From: JAGQYP01 sp041392305
GTDB taxonomy: Bacteria; Bacteroidota; Bacteroidia; Flavobacteriales_D; Crocinitomicaceae
Direction: 5' to 3'
NCBI GenBank assembly: GCA_041392305.1
Contig: JAWKMJ010000017.1
Coordinates: 25,644 to 89,643, forward strand
Length of the DNA: 64,000 nt
Every line of letters begins with the position of its first letter. Position 1 is the stretch's first letter. This document shows positions 8,348 through 17,591 of this stretch, piece by piece. The notes under the pieces are model-generated. The model was not told where the DNA came from, did not search any database, and saw only the letters and a list, made by a program, of their open reading frames with translations. The position numbers and the translations under genes were made by a program.

Positions 8348-9037
8348 TTACTTCAATGCCTCAGCAAATGAAGCCAAGAGATTTTCTTTTGCGTCACCAT
8401 ACTTATCCGCATAATCCTGTGCTGTAAGTTCAATGATCTTTTTCGCTTCTTCCGCACCATAAGTGTGAGTAATCTCCACTTTCGTTGGGTTTCCTGGTAG
8501 ATCTTTGTAAGTCACAAAAAAGTGCTTCAATCTATCTACAATTGCAGAAGGAAGTTCTGAAATATCCTGAATGTTTCCATAAGCTTGATCGTCTTTCAAA
8601 ACCGCGATAATTTTATCATCAGATTCTCCGCCATCCAACATTCTGAATCCACCAACAGGAATCGCCTGAGCAATTATATCTCCATGATCTACTTGTCTTT
8701 CTGTAATTACCATGATGTCGATCGGATCTTCATCCCCAACTATACCAGTTCTTCCAGTTGCTTCCATGCAGTAAGCAGCCGTTTTGTCTCCACAATAGGT
8801 CTTAGGGATAAATCCGTATAATGCAGGTGGGTAAGAAGAATATTTTTGAGGTCTGTCTATAATCAAATATCCCGATTCTTTATCTACTTCATATTTAATT
8901 TTGTCTGAAGGAACAATCTCAATAAATGAATTTACCAAATTTGGAAAATCATTTCCCAGTTCAATTCCATGCCATGGATGTGACTTAAATCTCATCCCTA
9001 AAATATCTATTACATGCTTTAATTCTTTCGTTGTCAT
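8348..9037 (-). CDS. ppa: inorganic pyrophosphatase
   Basis: A 229-residue family I inorganic pyrophosphatase that hydrolyses diphosphate to two phosphates and pulls biosynthetic reactions forward; cytoplasmic. The metal-binding signature DEDPID is at residues 102-107, and the upstream KYSSYPPALYGFIPKTY segment matches the substrate pocket region. It is longer than the roughly 175-residue E. coli enzyme, with an N-terminal extension. Monocistronic by appearance: own promoter at 9066-9096 and a strong terminator just downstream. Confidence 0.95.
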   Translation of the reverse strand: MTTKELKHVIDILGMRFKSHPWHGIELGNDFPNLVNSFIEIVPSDKIKYEVDKESGYLIIDRPQKYSSYPPALYGFIPKTYCGDKTAAYCMEATGRTGIVGDEDPIDIMVITERQVDHGDIIAQAIPVGGFRMLDGGESDDKIIAVLKDDQAYGNIQDISELPSAIVDRLKHFFVTYKDLPGNPTKVEITHTYGAEEAKKIIELTAQDYADKYGDAKENLLASFAEALK

Positions 9038-9065
9038 AGTTTCAAATTGTTTGAAAAAATTTGCG

Positions 9066-9096
9066 CAAAAGTAAGGTATTTCTTGATTTGATACAA
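9066..9096 (-). promoter_or_regulatory. Bacteroidetes-type promoter of ppa
   Basis: On the minus strand, TTG (9096-9094), a 20-nt spacer and TACTTTTG (9073-9066) fit the TTG-N19/20-TAnnTTTG consensus, about 30 bases before the ppa start. Confidence 0.65.
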
Positions 9097-9226
9097 CTAA
9101 AGCTTGTAGTTATCCAATTACGAGCGATCTTTCAGTTGGCCGATAGTCTGGGAACTTAGTTTAGTCTACTAAATTTTCGAATCGATTATATTATTAAAAA
9201 ATATGCGAAAAGTGCCCTTTAAACCC

Positions 9227-10087
9227 TTAGTCGAAGGAAATTAAATTTTCGGGATCCAAAGGATTTCCATCCTGCCAAAGTTCGAAATGAAGATGTGTTC
9301 CATCCGTATTTTCTCCTGTATTTCCAATAATCGCGATGGGATCACCACTTTTTACTTTATCGCCTACTTTTTTCAAGAGTTTGGAGTTGTGTTTGTAAAC
9401 TGAGATTAAGTCTCCCCCGTGATAAACGATAATCACATTTCCATCATCCGAAGTCCAGCTGGCAAACAATACAGCTCCTCCCAATGTAGAATTGATGGTA
9501 CTATTTTTTGGAGCTACAATATCTACGCCATAATGTCCTTTCTTTGCATTGAATGAATTTGAAATCTTACCTTTAATTGGGGAATAGAAAAAGTTGGTTT
9601 CACTCATATCTCGTTCTCCTAGGTCTGACGGAATGACCTCATTTTCAACTTGCTCTCGCAGTAAAGAATCTTCTTCAGATCGAATTTCTTTAATTTCATC
9701 AAAATTGACTTCGATATCCGGTTTTTTATTGAAAATAGAAGAATCTCCAAAATCTTCCCCGGCTAGAATTTTTTTGATGTCGGTCACATATCTTTCATTT
9801 ACGCGAACCACAGCATATAAAGAATCGATGGTTTGTTTTTGTTGCTGCAATTGCACTTGTGATTCTGATTCGTAGAGCGTTGGCAGATAGCGCCCAACAG
9901 GAGTAAAGATGAAAATCAGAGAAGTTAGTACCGTTACCACCAAAATAAGAAGACTCAAAAGGGTGAGTAAATTGTAATTAGACAATCTGAATTCCCATTT
10001 TTCTTCAAATGTTTCGGGGTTGATGGCTACAAGGCGAAACGGTTTTCTCAACCTTTCCCAAAAACCTTCTTTTTTATCTTCCTCCAC
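9227..10087 (-). CDS. M23 family metallopeptidase, membrane anchored
   Basis: A 286-residue peptidoglycan endopeptidase candidate. One membrane helix (about residues 40-62) follows a short cytoplasmic N-terminus; a short coiled coil (75-110) precedes the LytM/M23 domain (about 165-286). The zinc ligands are visible: H185 and D189 in GHYGVD, and H265/H267 in THLHFE; H233 is a likely catalytic His, so the enzyme looks active rather than an EnvC-like pseudoenzyme. The start is GTG (10087-10085); no in-frame ATG lies just upstream, and a TAAATTTG -7 box at 10120-10113 leaves a short leader. Divergent from the adhesin gene. Confidence 0.9.
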   Translation of the reverse strand: MEEDKKEGFWERLRKPFRLVAINPETFEEKWEFRLSNYNLLTLLSLLILVVTVLTSLIFIFTPVGRYLPTLYESESQVQLQQQKQTIDSLYAVVRVNERYVTDIKKILAGEDFGDSSIFNKKPDIEVNFDEIKEIRSEEDSLLREQVENEVIPSDLGERDMSETNFFYSPIKGKISNSFNAKKGHYGVDIVAPKNSTINSTLGGAVLFASWTSDDGNVIIVYHGGDLISVYKHNSKLLKKVGDKVKSGDPIAIIGNTGENTDGTHLHFELWQDGNPLDPENLISFD

Positions 10088-10112
10088 TTGGTGATTTGTG
10101 TTATATTCTCTA

Positions 10113-10120
10113 CAAATTTA
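10113..10120 (-). promoter_or_regulatory. -7 box of the M23 peptidase gene
   Basis: TAAATTTG on the minus strand fits TAnnTTTG, 26 bases before the GTG start. No clear -33 TTG. Confidence 0.45.
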
Positions 10121-10262
10121 AGGGTTTTAAAAGAAAGGAATTGTGAAAAAAACAAAATGATTTGGAATTTGATTCGAAAAGTTTGTGGTTTTATTGATTG
10201 AAAGGGCATAATTATTGATTTTGGAAAGACAACTAATTGTCAGTAAATTCGTTAAATTGTTG

Positions 10263-12698
10263 ATGACTGTGCTAAATCGATACTACATACTTCTTTTATT
10301 CACTGTTTTCTTTTGGGAAATTGGTCACACCCAGTTAGTTACAAACTCCTCTCAGAGTGCGCAACAATTGGTTCAAAATGTACTAATCGGGAATGGGGTT
10401 ACAGTTTCCAATATTCAATTTACCGGGTCCAATCAAGCTATAGGTTATTTCAATGGAAGCGCGAGTAATATTGGACTGAATGAGGGGATCTTAATTACTA
10501 CAGGAACGGTTTTAGGAAACGCATCTGGACCAATAGGACCCAATAATGCGGATGGAGCTGGAATGGATAACGGAGCACCTGGATATCAGCTTCTCACCAA
10601 TTTGCTGAGTCCCGGAATTGGGACATACAATGCCTCGATTCTCGAGTTTGATTTTGTTCCTTCTTCAGATACCTTGCAGTTTCGATTTGTTTTTGCTTCT
10701 GAGGAGTATCCTGAGTTTGTATGTTCAGATTATAATGATGTATTTGCTTTTTTCATTTCCGGACCGAATCCTTCGGGAGGAAATTATGCGAATCAGAATT
10801 TGGCAATTGTTCCGGGAACTACGATGCCGGTTACAATTAACAATGTAAATAATGGGTCGTCCGGCTCAAATGGAAATCCAGTCAATTGTTCAGCTCAGGG
10901 TCTTTCGAATTCTGCTTACTATGTGAACAACCCCCCGAGTTTCAGTAACAATACCCGAGTTCAATACGATGGTTTTACAGTCCCCATAACCTCAACCGCT
11001 CATGTGGTTTGTGGTCAAACCTATCACATGGTTTTTGCCATTGCAGATGCTGGTGATCCCGTTTATGATTCAGGGATCTTCCTCGAAGCCAATTCATTTG
11101 ATAGTCCAACTTCTGTGATTTTATCAGCAGATGTTAATTTTACAGGTGGTACAGGCGGTTTGGAATTGGCAGAAGGTTGTTCTCAAGCCACCATCAATAT
11201 TCAAAGAAATTCGGCAGATTTATCCGATCAAATTACCATTCCTTTATCCGTTTCCGGGTCGGCAACAATGGGGACGGATTACAACAATCTTCCATCAAGT
11301 GTTACTTTTCAACCGGGACAGTCTTTAATCACATTGACTTTAGATGCATTTGAAGATTTTGTAACTGAAGGATCTGAAAACGTAATTGTAAGTATTGATT
11401 TTCCGGATCCTTGTGGCAATAGCAACGTACAATCTGTTGAAATTGCAATCAATGATGTTGAACCCTTAGAGTTACAAGTTCAAGATTATCAAGTCCCCTG
11501 TCCAAACGACACCATTAGTGCACTCGCGACAATATCAGGAGGCTATCCTGATTATTTTATTTCTTGGAATGGAAAACCTTATGAAACATTCGATCCTACT
11601 AATTCTTTTGATGTTTCACCTACTACGACTACAAACTACATTGTTAAAGCCTATGACGCGTGTATTGGAGATACTATTTCTGACACATTTCAGGTATTTG
11701 TTCCTCAATTTGGACCAATACTTATTGATCCTATTTCAGATGAGGTAACACCGTGTCCTTTTACTGATTTTTCATTTACCGCTTTGGTTTCAGGTGGGTC
11801 AGGGAATTACACCTATAGCTGGAATGGTTCACCTGTTTCACAAATTGTTTTTAATACTAGCCCTGAGTCAACAAGCAATTACACTTTGGAAGTGACTGAT
11901 AATTGTGGAAATTATGCACTGGAAGAATTCAAGGTGATCGTTACAGGAGATATTTTAACTTCTTTTATCAGCCCGGACACCTTAATTTGCCCAGGAGATT
12001 CTATGAATTTGTCTGCATGGGCAACCGGGGGGAATCCTGGGTATTCATATTACTGGCCTGAAATTGGTGCATCCGAACAGAATATTACGGTTTTTCCAAT
12101 GACCACAACGACCTATGTTGTAGAAATTCAGGATAGTTGTCACACCTACACTGTTTATGATACAGTAGTAGTTGAGGTAGTTCAACCCAATGCAGATTTC
12201 GATATCTTATCAAATGAGAATACAGAAGGTTTGTTAATTAATTTTGTTAATACATCTACCAATGGGAATTTTTGGTTTTGGGATTTAGGTAATGGCGATA
12301 CTTCTGTTGTGATGCATCCATCTACTGTTTATGATACAGCGGGATGGTATAATGTTTATTTATACATTGAAAATGAGATTGGATGCTGGGATACGATTAC
12401 TAAACCGATTTACATTAACCCGGAAACCTGGCTTTATATTCCAAATGCTTTTACACCTAATGGAGATGGTTTGAATGATTATTTCAGTGTATCGGTTATT
12501 GGTGCTACGAAATTCAGATTTTTAATATTTGATCGTTGGGGTGAACTGATCTATCAGACGGATGATATGAATTTCAAATGGGATGGCGTATACAAAGGAG
12601 AACGCGTGCAAGATGGGGTATACGTTTACCAAGTCTATATAGAAAACCTACGAGATGAATTTTTCCAAAAACGAGGGCACATTGTTGTGCTAGAATAA
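10263..12698 (+). CDS. large T9SS type B surface protein, choice-of-anchor L domain
   Basis: An 811-residue exported protein. I take the ATG at 10263 because it opens a good signal peptide (MTVLNRYYILLLFTVFFWEI, then GHTQ); a TTG at 10215 would add 16 residues. Order: choice-of-anchor L-like domain (about 25-280, with FVFASEEYPEFVCSDYNDVF), a Calx-beta-like domain (about 285-400), two Ig/SprB-like modules, a PKD domain (with FWFWDLGNGDTS), and a gliding-motility-type C-terminal sorting domain (IPNAFTPNGDGLNDYF, FDRWGELIY). The last marks export by the type IX system and attachment as a type B substrate. Likely an adhesin; the ligand is unknown. Convergent with the barrel gene 12 bases away. 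Confidence 0.85.
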   Translation: MTVLNRYYILLLFTVFFWEIGHTQLVTNSSQSAQQLVQNVLIGNGVTVSNIQFTGSNQAIGYFNGSASNIGLNEGILITTGTVLGNASGPIGPNNADGAGMDNGAPGYQLLTNLLSPGIGTYNASILEFDFVPSSDTLQFRFVFASEEYPEFVCSDYNDVFAFFISGPNPSGGNYANQNLAIVPGTTMPVTINNVNNGSSGSNGNPVNCSAQGLSNSAYYVNNPPSFSNNTRVQYDGFTVPITSTAHVVCGQTYHMVFAIADAGDPVYDSGIFLEANSFDSPTSVILSADVNFTGGTGGLELAEGCSQATINIQRNSADLSDQITIPLSVSGSATMGTDYNNLPSSVTFQPGQSLITLTLDAFEDFVTEGSENVIVSIDFPDPCGNSNVQSVEIAINDVEPLELQVQDYQVPCPNDTISALATISGGYPDYFISWNGKPYETFDPTNSFDVSPTTTTNYIVKAYDACIGDTISDTFQVFVPQFGPILIDPISDEVTPCPFTDFSFTALVSGGSGNYTYSWNGSPVSQIVFNTSPESTSNYTLEVTDNCGNYALEEFKVIVTGDILTSFISPDTLICPGDSMNLSAWATGGNPGYSYYWPEIGASEQNITVFPMTTTTYVVEIQDSCHTYTVYDTVVVEVVQPNADFDILSNENTEGLLINFVNTSTNGNFWFWDLGNGDTSVVMHPSTVYDTAGWYNVYLYIENEIGCWDTITKPIYINPETWLYIPNAFTPNGDGLNDYFSVSVIGATKFRFLIFDRWGELIYQTDDMNFKWDGVYKGERVQDGVYVYQVYIENLRDEFFQKRGHIVVLE

Positions 12699-12710
12699 TA
12701 TAATGCCCAT

Positions 12711-14516
12711 CTATTTTCTTAGATAGAAGGTGAATCCAATTCCCGCAGAAAAATAATCACGGTAAAGAAAATTCATGTCAATTATCTTTCCTTCCACATA
12801 AGGACTGATGCGCAAACGATCGAAGTAAACATCAAATCCTGCAGTCCAGGTCATCCAGAATCTTCCTTTATCTAAAGTCATAACTTCATTAGTTGGAACT
12901 TCCTTAAAGGAACCGGATTCACCATCCCAATAATTGTAGAAATAGGCTTCATCCGGATTGCCTCCACCGTAAGCGTAATTCCAATTTTTACTAGTATCAC
13001 CTCTGAAAATAAATTTATCAAACTCTTCAAACAAAGGATCAGCATTGTAGCCAGGCTCCTTGAATCTGAATTTTCCAGGTGCGATAAAATTCAAGTAGAT
13101 TCCTCCATTGATTCCAATGAATACATCGGGTGAAACATCGTATTTCACGTTGACTTTTTGTCCTATTGAGATCGTATGTAGAGTTTGTCTTAAAACCGTA
13201 CTTCGAAGTGTTTGATAAGGTTGTGCATTTTGAGCCCAGTTGTACCCAAATTCATAAACTTTTGCCTCCGTATCGTATTCAGTGTACTGGTAATTTAAAC
13301 TGGCCTCATAAGAGAAATATTTTACAGGTTCAATTTCAACACCAAATGAAATTTTAGGAAATATACTGATGCGTTTAACTCTTCCTAATCCAATGAAAGT
13401 ATGGGAATATAGAGTATCAATTCCTCCAGATGCATTTGCATTGTATTCCGTTCGATAATGCTCGATCCACACGTTTTCATCAACATAAACAGTATCTAAA
13501 TTTGGGTGAGAAGCAACATACAATTGGTCTTTTGGATAGGTTTGATCATAAAGGCTATTTACGTTCGTGTAAATTGGAACATGTCCCCCCAAACTCAAAC
13601 GAACTAATTTATTTTTCTCCTTAAAATCTCCCAAGACTTTCAATTCTTCATTTTTCAATTTTTTTCTATCCTCAGAACTTTTGATATTAAAATTAAAAAG
13701 GCTGTACTTCAAAAAGAAACTGATACTTGTAATGTTCTTGTATAATTCGGAATATGGATTCGTTGCTTCATCCACTTCATCCTTAAATTCATATTCTTGA
13801 GCATACCCAACGGATTGGCGAAGATTGAAACCTAACTGCATATTATACAATTCAATTCCACCTCCAATATTGATAAAAAACAAATGTGAATTCAGACGAG
13901 GAAGTTTTCGATAAATGGTAGAATAATTCTCCACATAATAGGACTCAAATTCTAGGGACTGGTAGTGATTTTTGTTGGTTCGAGAATTCCATTCAAATCC
14001 TAACAAGGCATAAGGTCTGAATTTTTTGGTTCGTAGGAAGGTATACCCGAAGTTCAAAGCAATATTATTGTATTGGGTCACTTCTTCATAGGAAACTTGT
14101 TCTTTGAAATATTCCTGCGTTCGCAAATAATATTGATCGTAAATATCTTGAGTGTACCCATTTGGGAAATCTGATTCCAAATAGCTTTGTGTCCATTGAT
14201 CTAGAGAATAAGCTCCATAATTGGCTGTGCCAGAAACCACGGAATTCAGTTTTTCAGTGGTGAAATTCAGTTCAGACCAAAAACCAAATTTTGTTCTAAA
14301 TCTAACAAAGATCGGGATGCTGTAAGAAAAATTGATTTTGGTTTCGTCAAAGTTCATAAAGAGGGTATCTCCATCTTTGTCAATGGTTCCAGTCAAGAAT
14401 TCATCATTTCCTTTAAGCCAGTTAAAATTTCCTTTCAAACCGATTCCTAACTCGAATCTTTGTCCGATTGCAAGTGTAGAAGTTAGTAGTACAAATAGAA
14501 GTAGTCTTTTTACCAT
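12711..14516 (-). CDS. outer-membrane barrel-like protein, partner of caspase copy 1
   Basis: A 601-residue protein with a signal peptide (MVKRLLLFVLLTSTLAIGQ) and alternating aromatic/glycine-rich strands, such as NIALNFGYTFLRTKKFRPY and the final FSAGIGFTFYLRK, typical of outer-membrane beta-barrels. It is a clear paralogue of 17592-19550, sharing YTFLRTKK(F/I)RP, DRKKLK(N/D)(D)E, KVLGD and a YLRK end. Its ATG overlaps the stop of the caspase gene upstream (shared ATGGTAA, 14510-14516), so translation is probably coupled. The barrel call is by composition; the function, perhaps an anchor, receptor or channel for the caspase protein, is inference from pairing. Confidence 0.65.
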   Translation of the reverse strand: MVKRLLLFVLLTSTLAIGQRFELGIGLKGNFNWLKGNDEFLTGTIDKDGDTLFMNFDETKINFSYSIPIFVRFRTKFGFWSELNFTTEKLNSVVSGTANYGAYSLDQWTQSYLESDFPNGYTQDIYDQYYLRTQEYFKEQVSYEEVTQYNNIALNFGYTFLRTKKFRPYALLGFEWNSRTNKNHYQSLEFESYYVENYSTIYRKLPRLNSHLFFINIGGGIELYNMQLGFNLRQSVGYAQEYEFKDEVDEATNPYSELYKNITSISFFLKYSLFNFNIKSSEDRKKLKNEELKVLGDFKEKNKLVRLSLGGHVPIYTNVNSLYDQTYPKDQLYVASHPNLDTVYVDENVWIEHYRTEYNANASGGIDTLYSHTFIGLGRVKRISIFPKISFGVEIEPVKYFSYEASLNYQYTEYDTEAKVYEFGYNWAQNAQPYQTLRSTVLRQTLHTISIGQKVNVKYDVSPDVFIGINGGIYLNFIAPGKFRFKEPGYNADPLFEEFDKFIFRGDTSKNWNYAYGGGNPDEAYFYNYWDGESGSFKEVPTNEVMTLDKGRFWMTWTAGFDVYFDRLRISPYVEGKIIDMNFLYRDYFSAGIGFTFYLRK

Positions 14517-17473
14517 ATTCTGAAGTCACTTTTGAGGTTTTCCAAACGAGAATTAGGACTTTGTCGTCCATTTGTCAATTCAATTACCCGAATGTTCAAG
14601 TAGGTTTGTAATTCGGAAAGCATAATTTCCCCATCCCGGTTGAGATCGGCCTGCTTATTTTCAAGTCCATCTAATAAAGTGTAGGTAAACACCCCATTGT
14701 TCCATTCTTTTCCTTCAATAGCATACTCTGTTCCTGAAGCAGAGGAGATCACTGTGGCTCCGTTAGATGCCCGGGTGTCTGCAAATAACATTTTAGACAA
14801 TTGGAAAGTACTAATTGACTGACCTTCTTTTAATCCTACGCTGTTTCCAACAGCTCTGAAAGTGATATTCTCTTCATTTTCAACTACATTCTCTGTAATT
14901 TCCACCTCATCTTTGTCTACTTCTCCGGAGTGACAAGCATCTAAGAGTAAAAGTTTTTTTCTTGATTTGGTAGCTTCTAATATATCTTCAAAGGACTCAA
15001 AGGAAATACCTCTTTCTTGAGGGTGGTAGAAATCCATATCGTAAGAGGCGAAATAATAGTCTAAGTCTTCATCCAAAACACCATGACCGGCTGCAAATAT
15101 GATTACCACGTCATCATATTTTGCATTTTTAATGAAATCAGTTAGTGTTGAAATTTTTGCATTGGTGGCTTCTTCATCGGATAAATTTTTGGTGAAGACA
15201 TGCTTATAGATTTTTGATTTTGAAAATTTTTGGATGACATCTTTTGAATCCTTAGAGGCATAATTCAGATTGAATTTTTCCATATTGTACTTACTTACAC
15301 CAATAGTAATCAGATAAAGATCAGGTTTACGAGTCTTCAACTTACTTTCAATCACGAACGACTCTTTCAATGACTTGACACCTTTTGCATTCACGGCAAA
15401 AATTTCGATGAAATTATCTCCAGCTGTTAAAGGTACCGTGATACTCAAATTAACATCTTGACTTTTATTAATCAATTCAGGAGCATCCTCTAGAAGCGGA
15501 ACTCCGTTGACCATCACTTTTAAATCTACAATAGGTTCGTTCGCATCAGTCGCATGACATTGAAAGGTAATATTATCAGTGAAGGTGTTTTGCTCATCCG
15601 GGGGCAGAACTTCAAGTTTGGGAAGATCCGATGAAATTTTAATGTCTTCAATTTTAATACCCAGTTTTTTAAGTCTTTTTTGGTAGGCTTTATTCATTTC
15701 AACAACCAGACCTTGCTCAATAAAGGGCAGTTTTTCATAAATCAAGTCTGGTCGGTTATATTTTACATCAAATTGATCAAAGGGAAATACGTTGCCTTTC
15801 CATGAAAAAGCGACATTTTCCAAAGCCCCTTTAGACGCGAAATAATAGGATTGAGGGTTCAACCAAAGAAAATCTCTTTGACCAGTAAGATATAAATCGG
15901 CTATACGATCTAGTTCCTCAGTATTCCAAAATCGAATAGATCCATCCCAGCTATAGGTAATCGTTACATCGTATTTAGAGTTGTAATCAACTCCCGTGAT
16001 TAAATCTGAATGCAAGGTTTGCACACGTTTTCGAACCTCATTGGACAAACTATTAAAGCTTTCCAAATGACCATTTTTTATTCGTAGAAATTCGTTATTG
16101 CCTTTTGCAGAGCATTCTAATTGGTATTCATCAAGGAAGTAGGTTTGCCAAACAATGTTTTTTCCCGAAGCTTGTTTTGTAATAAGACTGTTACTTTTTT
16201 CCTTTAAGATTTCTCTAATTAGTCGGATTTCATTTTTCTTCAGATCCCATTCACCAACCCAAATTTCGCAAAATGAAAGTTGCTGGGTATTTTCCTCGAA
16301 AGTTTTCGTTTTCAGGGCTTTGAATTTTAGGATATTGCCTACTTGTTCGTCGAGGGAAATGATTGAATATTTCCAACCTTTAAGCTTTTGTTCTTGAGTA
16401 AAGTACAGCCTATTCGAAACAACATTGTTACTAATTAAATTGATCTTTCTTAAAATACCATTGGAATATCCGATCAACAATTCATCTTCATCCTGACTAA
16501 ACTTGGCTACATTGATTGGATTGGCTTCTCCTCGCAATAGTTTCGCCATCCTTTTGGTTTCATCGTCCCATACAATAATATTTCCTTCGATATCTGCAGA
16601 AACAAAGGAACTTTTGTCCTTTCCAAATCCAACGGCTGTAACTTCAGATAAGTGACCTTTGAAATAATTGTAGGTAACAAAATCGCGTTTGAATATTTCT
16701 TCAACGATCCCATCTGAGCGCGCGATCAGAATTTTATTTCCATAGAATCCAACATCATTAACTGCAATTAGTGGACTAGGCAAGCAATATCTTTTTTCAA
16801 TCATCGTGCGCATATTGTAATAGTAGACACTTCCATGAACATCCCCAATTACATATTCATTCATATAGGAGGTAATGGAGCTTGCATTTACAGTGATGGA
16901 TTTTACTATATCGAGATTATCTTCTCGAATTACACGGGTAAATTTGTCTTCACGACCCCCATAAATAATGTATCCAGGTTCATCCAAGTAATGAACCGCA
17001 TCATAGTGGTCAAAAGAAAGCGCTTTCAAAGTTTGAATTTGAAAATCGGCGTTCATTAAATGTAAAAAACGAGTTCCGATGGCCACATTGTGGTTGAGCT
17101 GATTGACGGCAAGAGATTTACACTTGTATTGAAAGGGGCCAATCGTTTTAATGATTTCAAGTGTTTTTGCATTGATCAATTTTACGGTACTGTCGTCACT
17201 ACATGAAATCAATGTGGAATCATTGTAGAATTCTATTTTATTGATGGGACCCTCATGCGCTATAACCTCATTTTCTTGTTTTCCGGTTTTGACGTCCCAA
17301 AGAATGATTTTCGCATCTTTGCCTGCCGAATAAATCTTGGAGTTATCATAACTATAGATCAATGAATTGATTTTTCCTGCATGCCCAGTTTGAATGATCA
17401 CATCCAAATCATTCTGACCATAAATCGAAAAGATAGAGCATACACATAGGACAAAGAAAAGCAACCGAGTCAT
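14510..17473 (-). CDS. secreted WD40-caspase protein, copy 1
   Basis: A 987-residue protein with a signal peptide (to about residue 19), a beta-propeller-like region with clear WD40 units (about 31-110 and 487-517), an Ig-like linker (about 620-710) and a C14 caspase-like peptidase domain (about 717-987). The catalytic dyad is intact: H797 in AAGHGVLD and C847 in DACHSGE. An EF-hand-like calcium loop follows near residue 943 (DLNRDGEIMLSE). Family members cleave after basic or acidic residues, often calcium-activated; the substrate here is unknown. Exported, so presumably periplasmic or surface-located. Operon with the barrel gene 12711-14516; paralogue of 19544-22495. Confidence 0.85.
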   Translation of the reverse strand: MTRLLFFVLCVCSIFSIYGQNDLDVIIQTGHAGKINSLIYSYDNSKIYSAGKDAKIILWDVKTGKQENEVIAHEGPINKIEFYNDSTLISCSDDSTVKLINAKTLEIIKTIGPFQYKCKSLAVNQLNHNVAIGTRFLHLMNADFQIQTLKALSFDHYDAVHYLDEPGYIIYGGREDKFTRVIREDNLDIVKSITVNASSITSYMNEYVIGDVHGSVYYYNMRTMIEKRYCLPSPLIAVNDVGFYGNKILIARSDGIVEEIFKRDFVTYNYFKGHLSEVTAVGFGKDKSSFVSADIEGNIIVWDDETKRMAKLLRGEANPINVAKFSQDEDELLIGYSNGILRKINLISNNVVSNRLYFTQEQKLKGWKYSIISLDEQVGNILKFKALKTKTFEENTQQLSFCEIWVGEWDLKKNEIRLIREILKEKSNSLITKQASGKNIVWQTYFLDEYQLECSAKGNNEFLRIKNGHLESFNSLSNEVRKRVQTLHSDLITGVDYNSKYDVTITYSWDGSIRFWNTEELDRIADLYLTGQRDFLWLNPQSYYFASKGALENVAFSWKGNVFPFDQFDVKYNRPDLIYEKLPFIEQGLVVEMNKAYQKRLKKLGIKIEDIKISSDLPKLEVLPPDEQNTFTDNITFQCHATDANEPIVDLKVMVNGVPLLEDAPELINKSQDVNLSITVPLTAGDNFIEIFAVNAKGVKSLKESFVIESKLKTRKPDLYLITIGVSKYNMEKFNLNYASKDSKDVIQKFSKSKIYKHVFTKNLSDEEATNAKISTLTDFIKNAKYDDVVIIFAAGHGVLDEDLDYYFASYDMDFYHPQERGISFESFEDILEATKSRKKLLLLDACHSGEVDKDEVEITENVVENEENITFRAVGNSVGLKEGQSISTFQLSKMLFADTRASNGATVISSASGTEYAIEGKEWNNGVFTYTLLDGLENKQADLNRDGEIMLSELQTYLNIRVIELTNGRQSPNSRLENLKSDFRIW

Positions 17474-17491
17474 GAGTCAAAGTTTGATATA

Positions 17492-17499
17492 CAAAAGTA
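17492..17499 (-). promoter_or_regulatory. -7 box upstream of caspase copy 1
   Basis: TACTTTTG on the minus strand, 19 bases before the ATG, fits TAnnTTTG. It suggests the second caspase/barrel pair has its own promoter in the 118-bp gap after the first pair. No TTG at the ideal distance. Confidence 0.45.
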
Positions 17500-17591
17500 C
17501 CTATAAACTTCTCAAAATTAAAAAAATAACCCATGAAACCTATCAGTTGTTTTGCTGATAAAAGTCTTTGTAGATATATAAAAACTTAAGA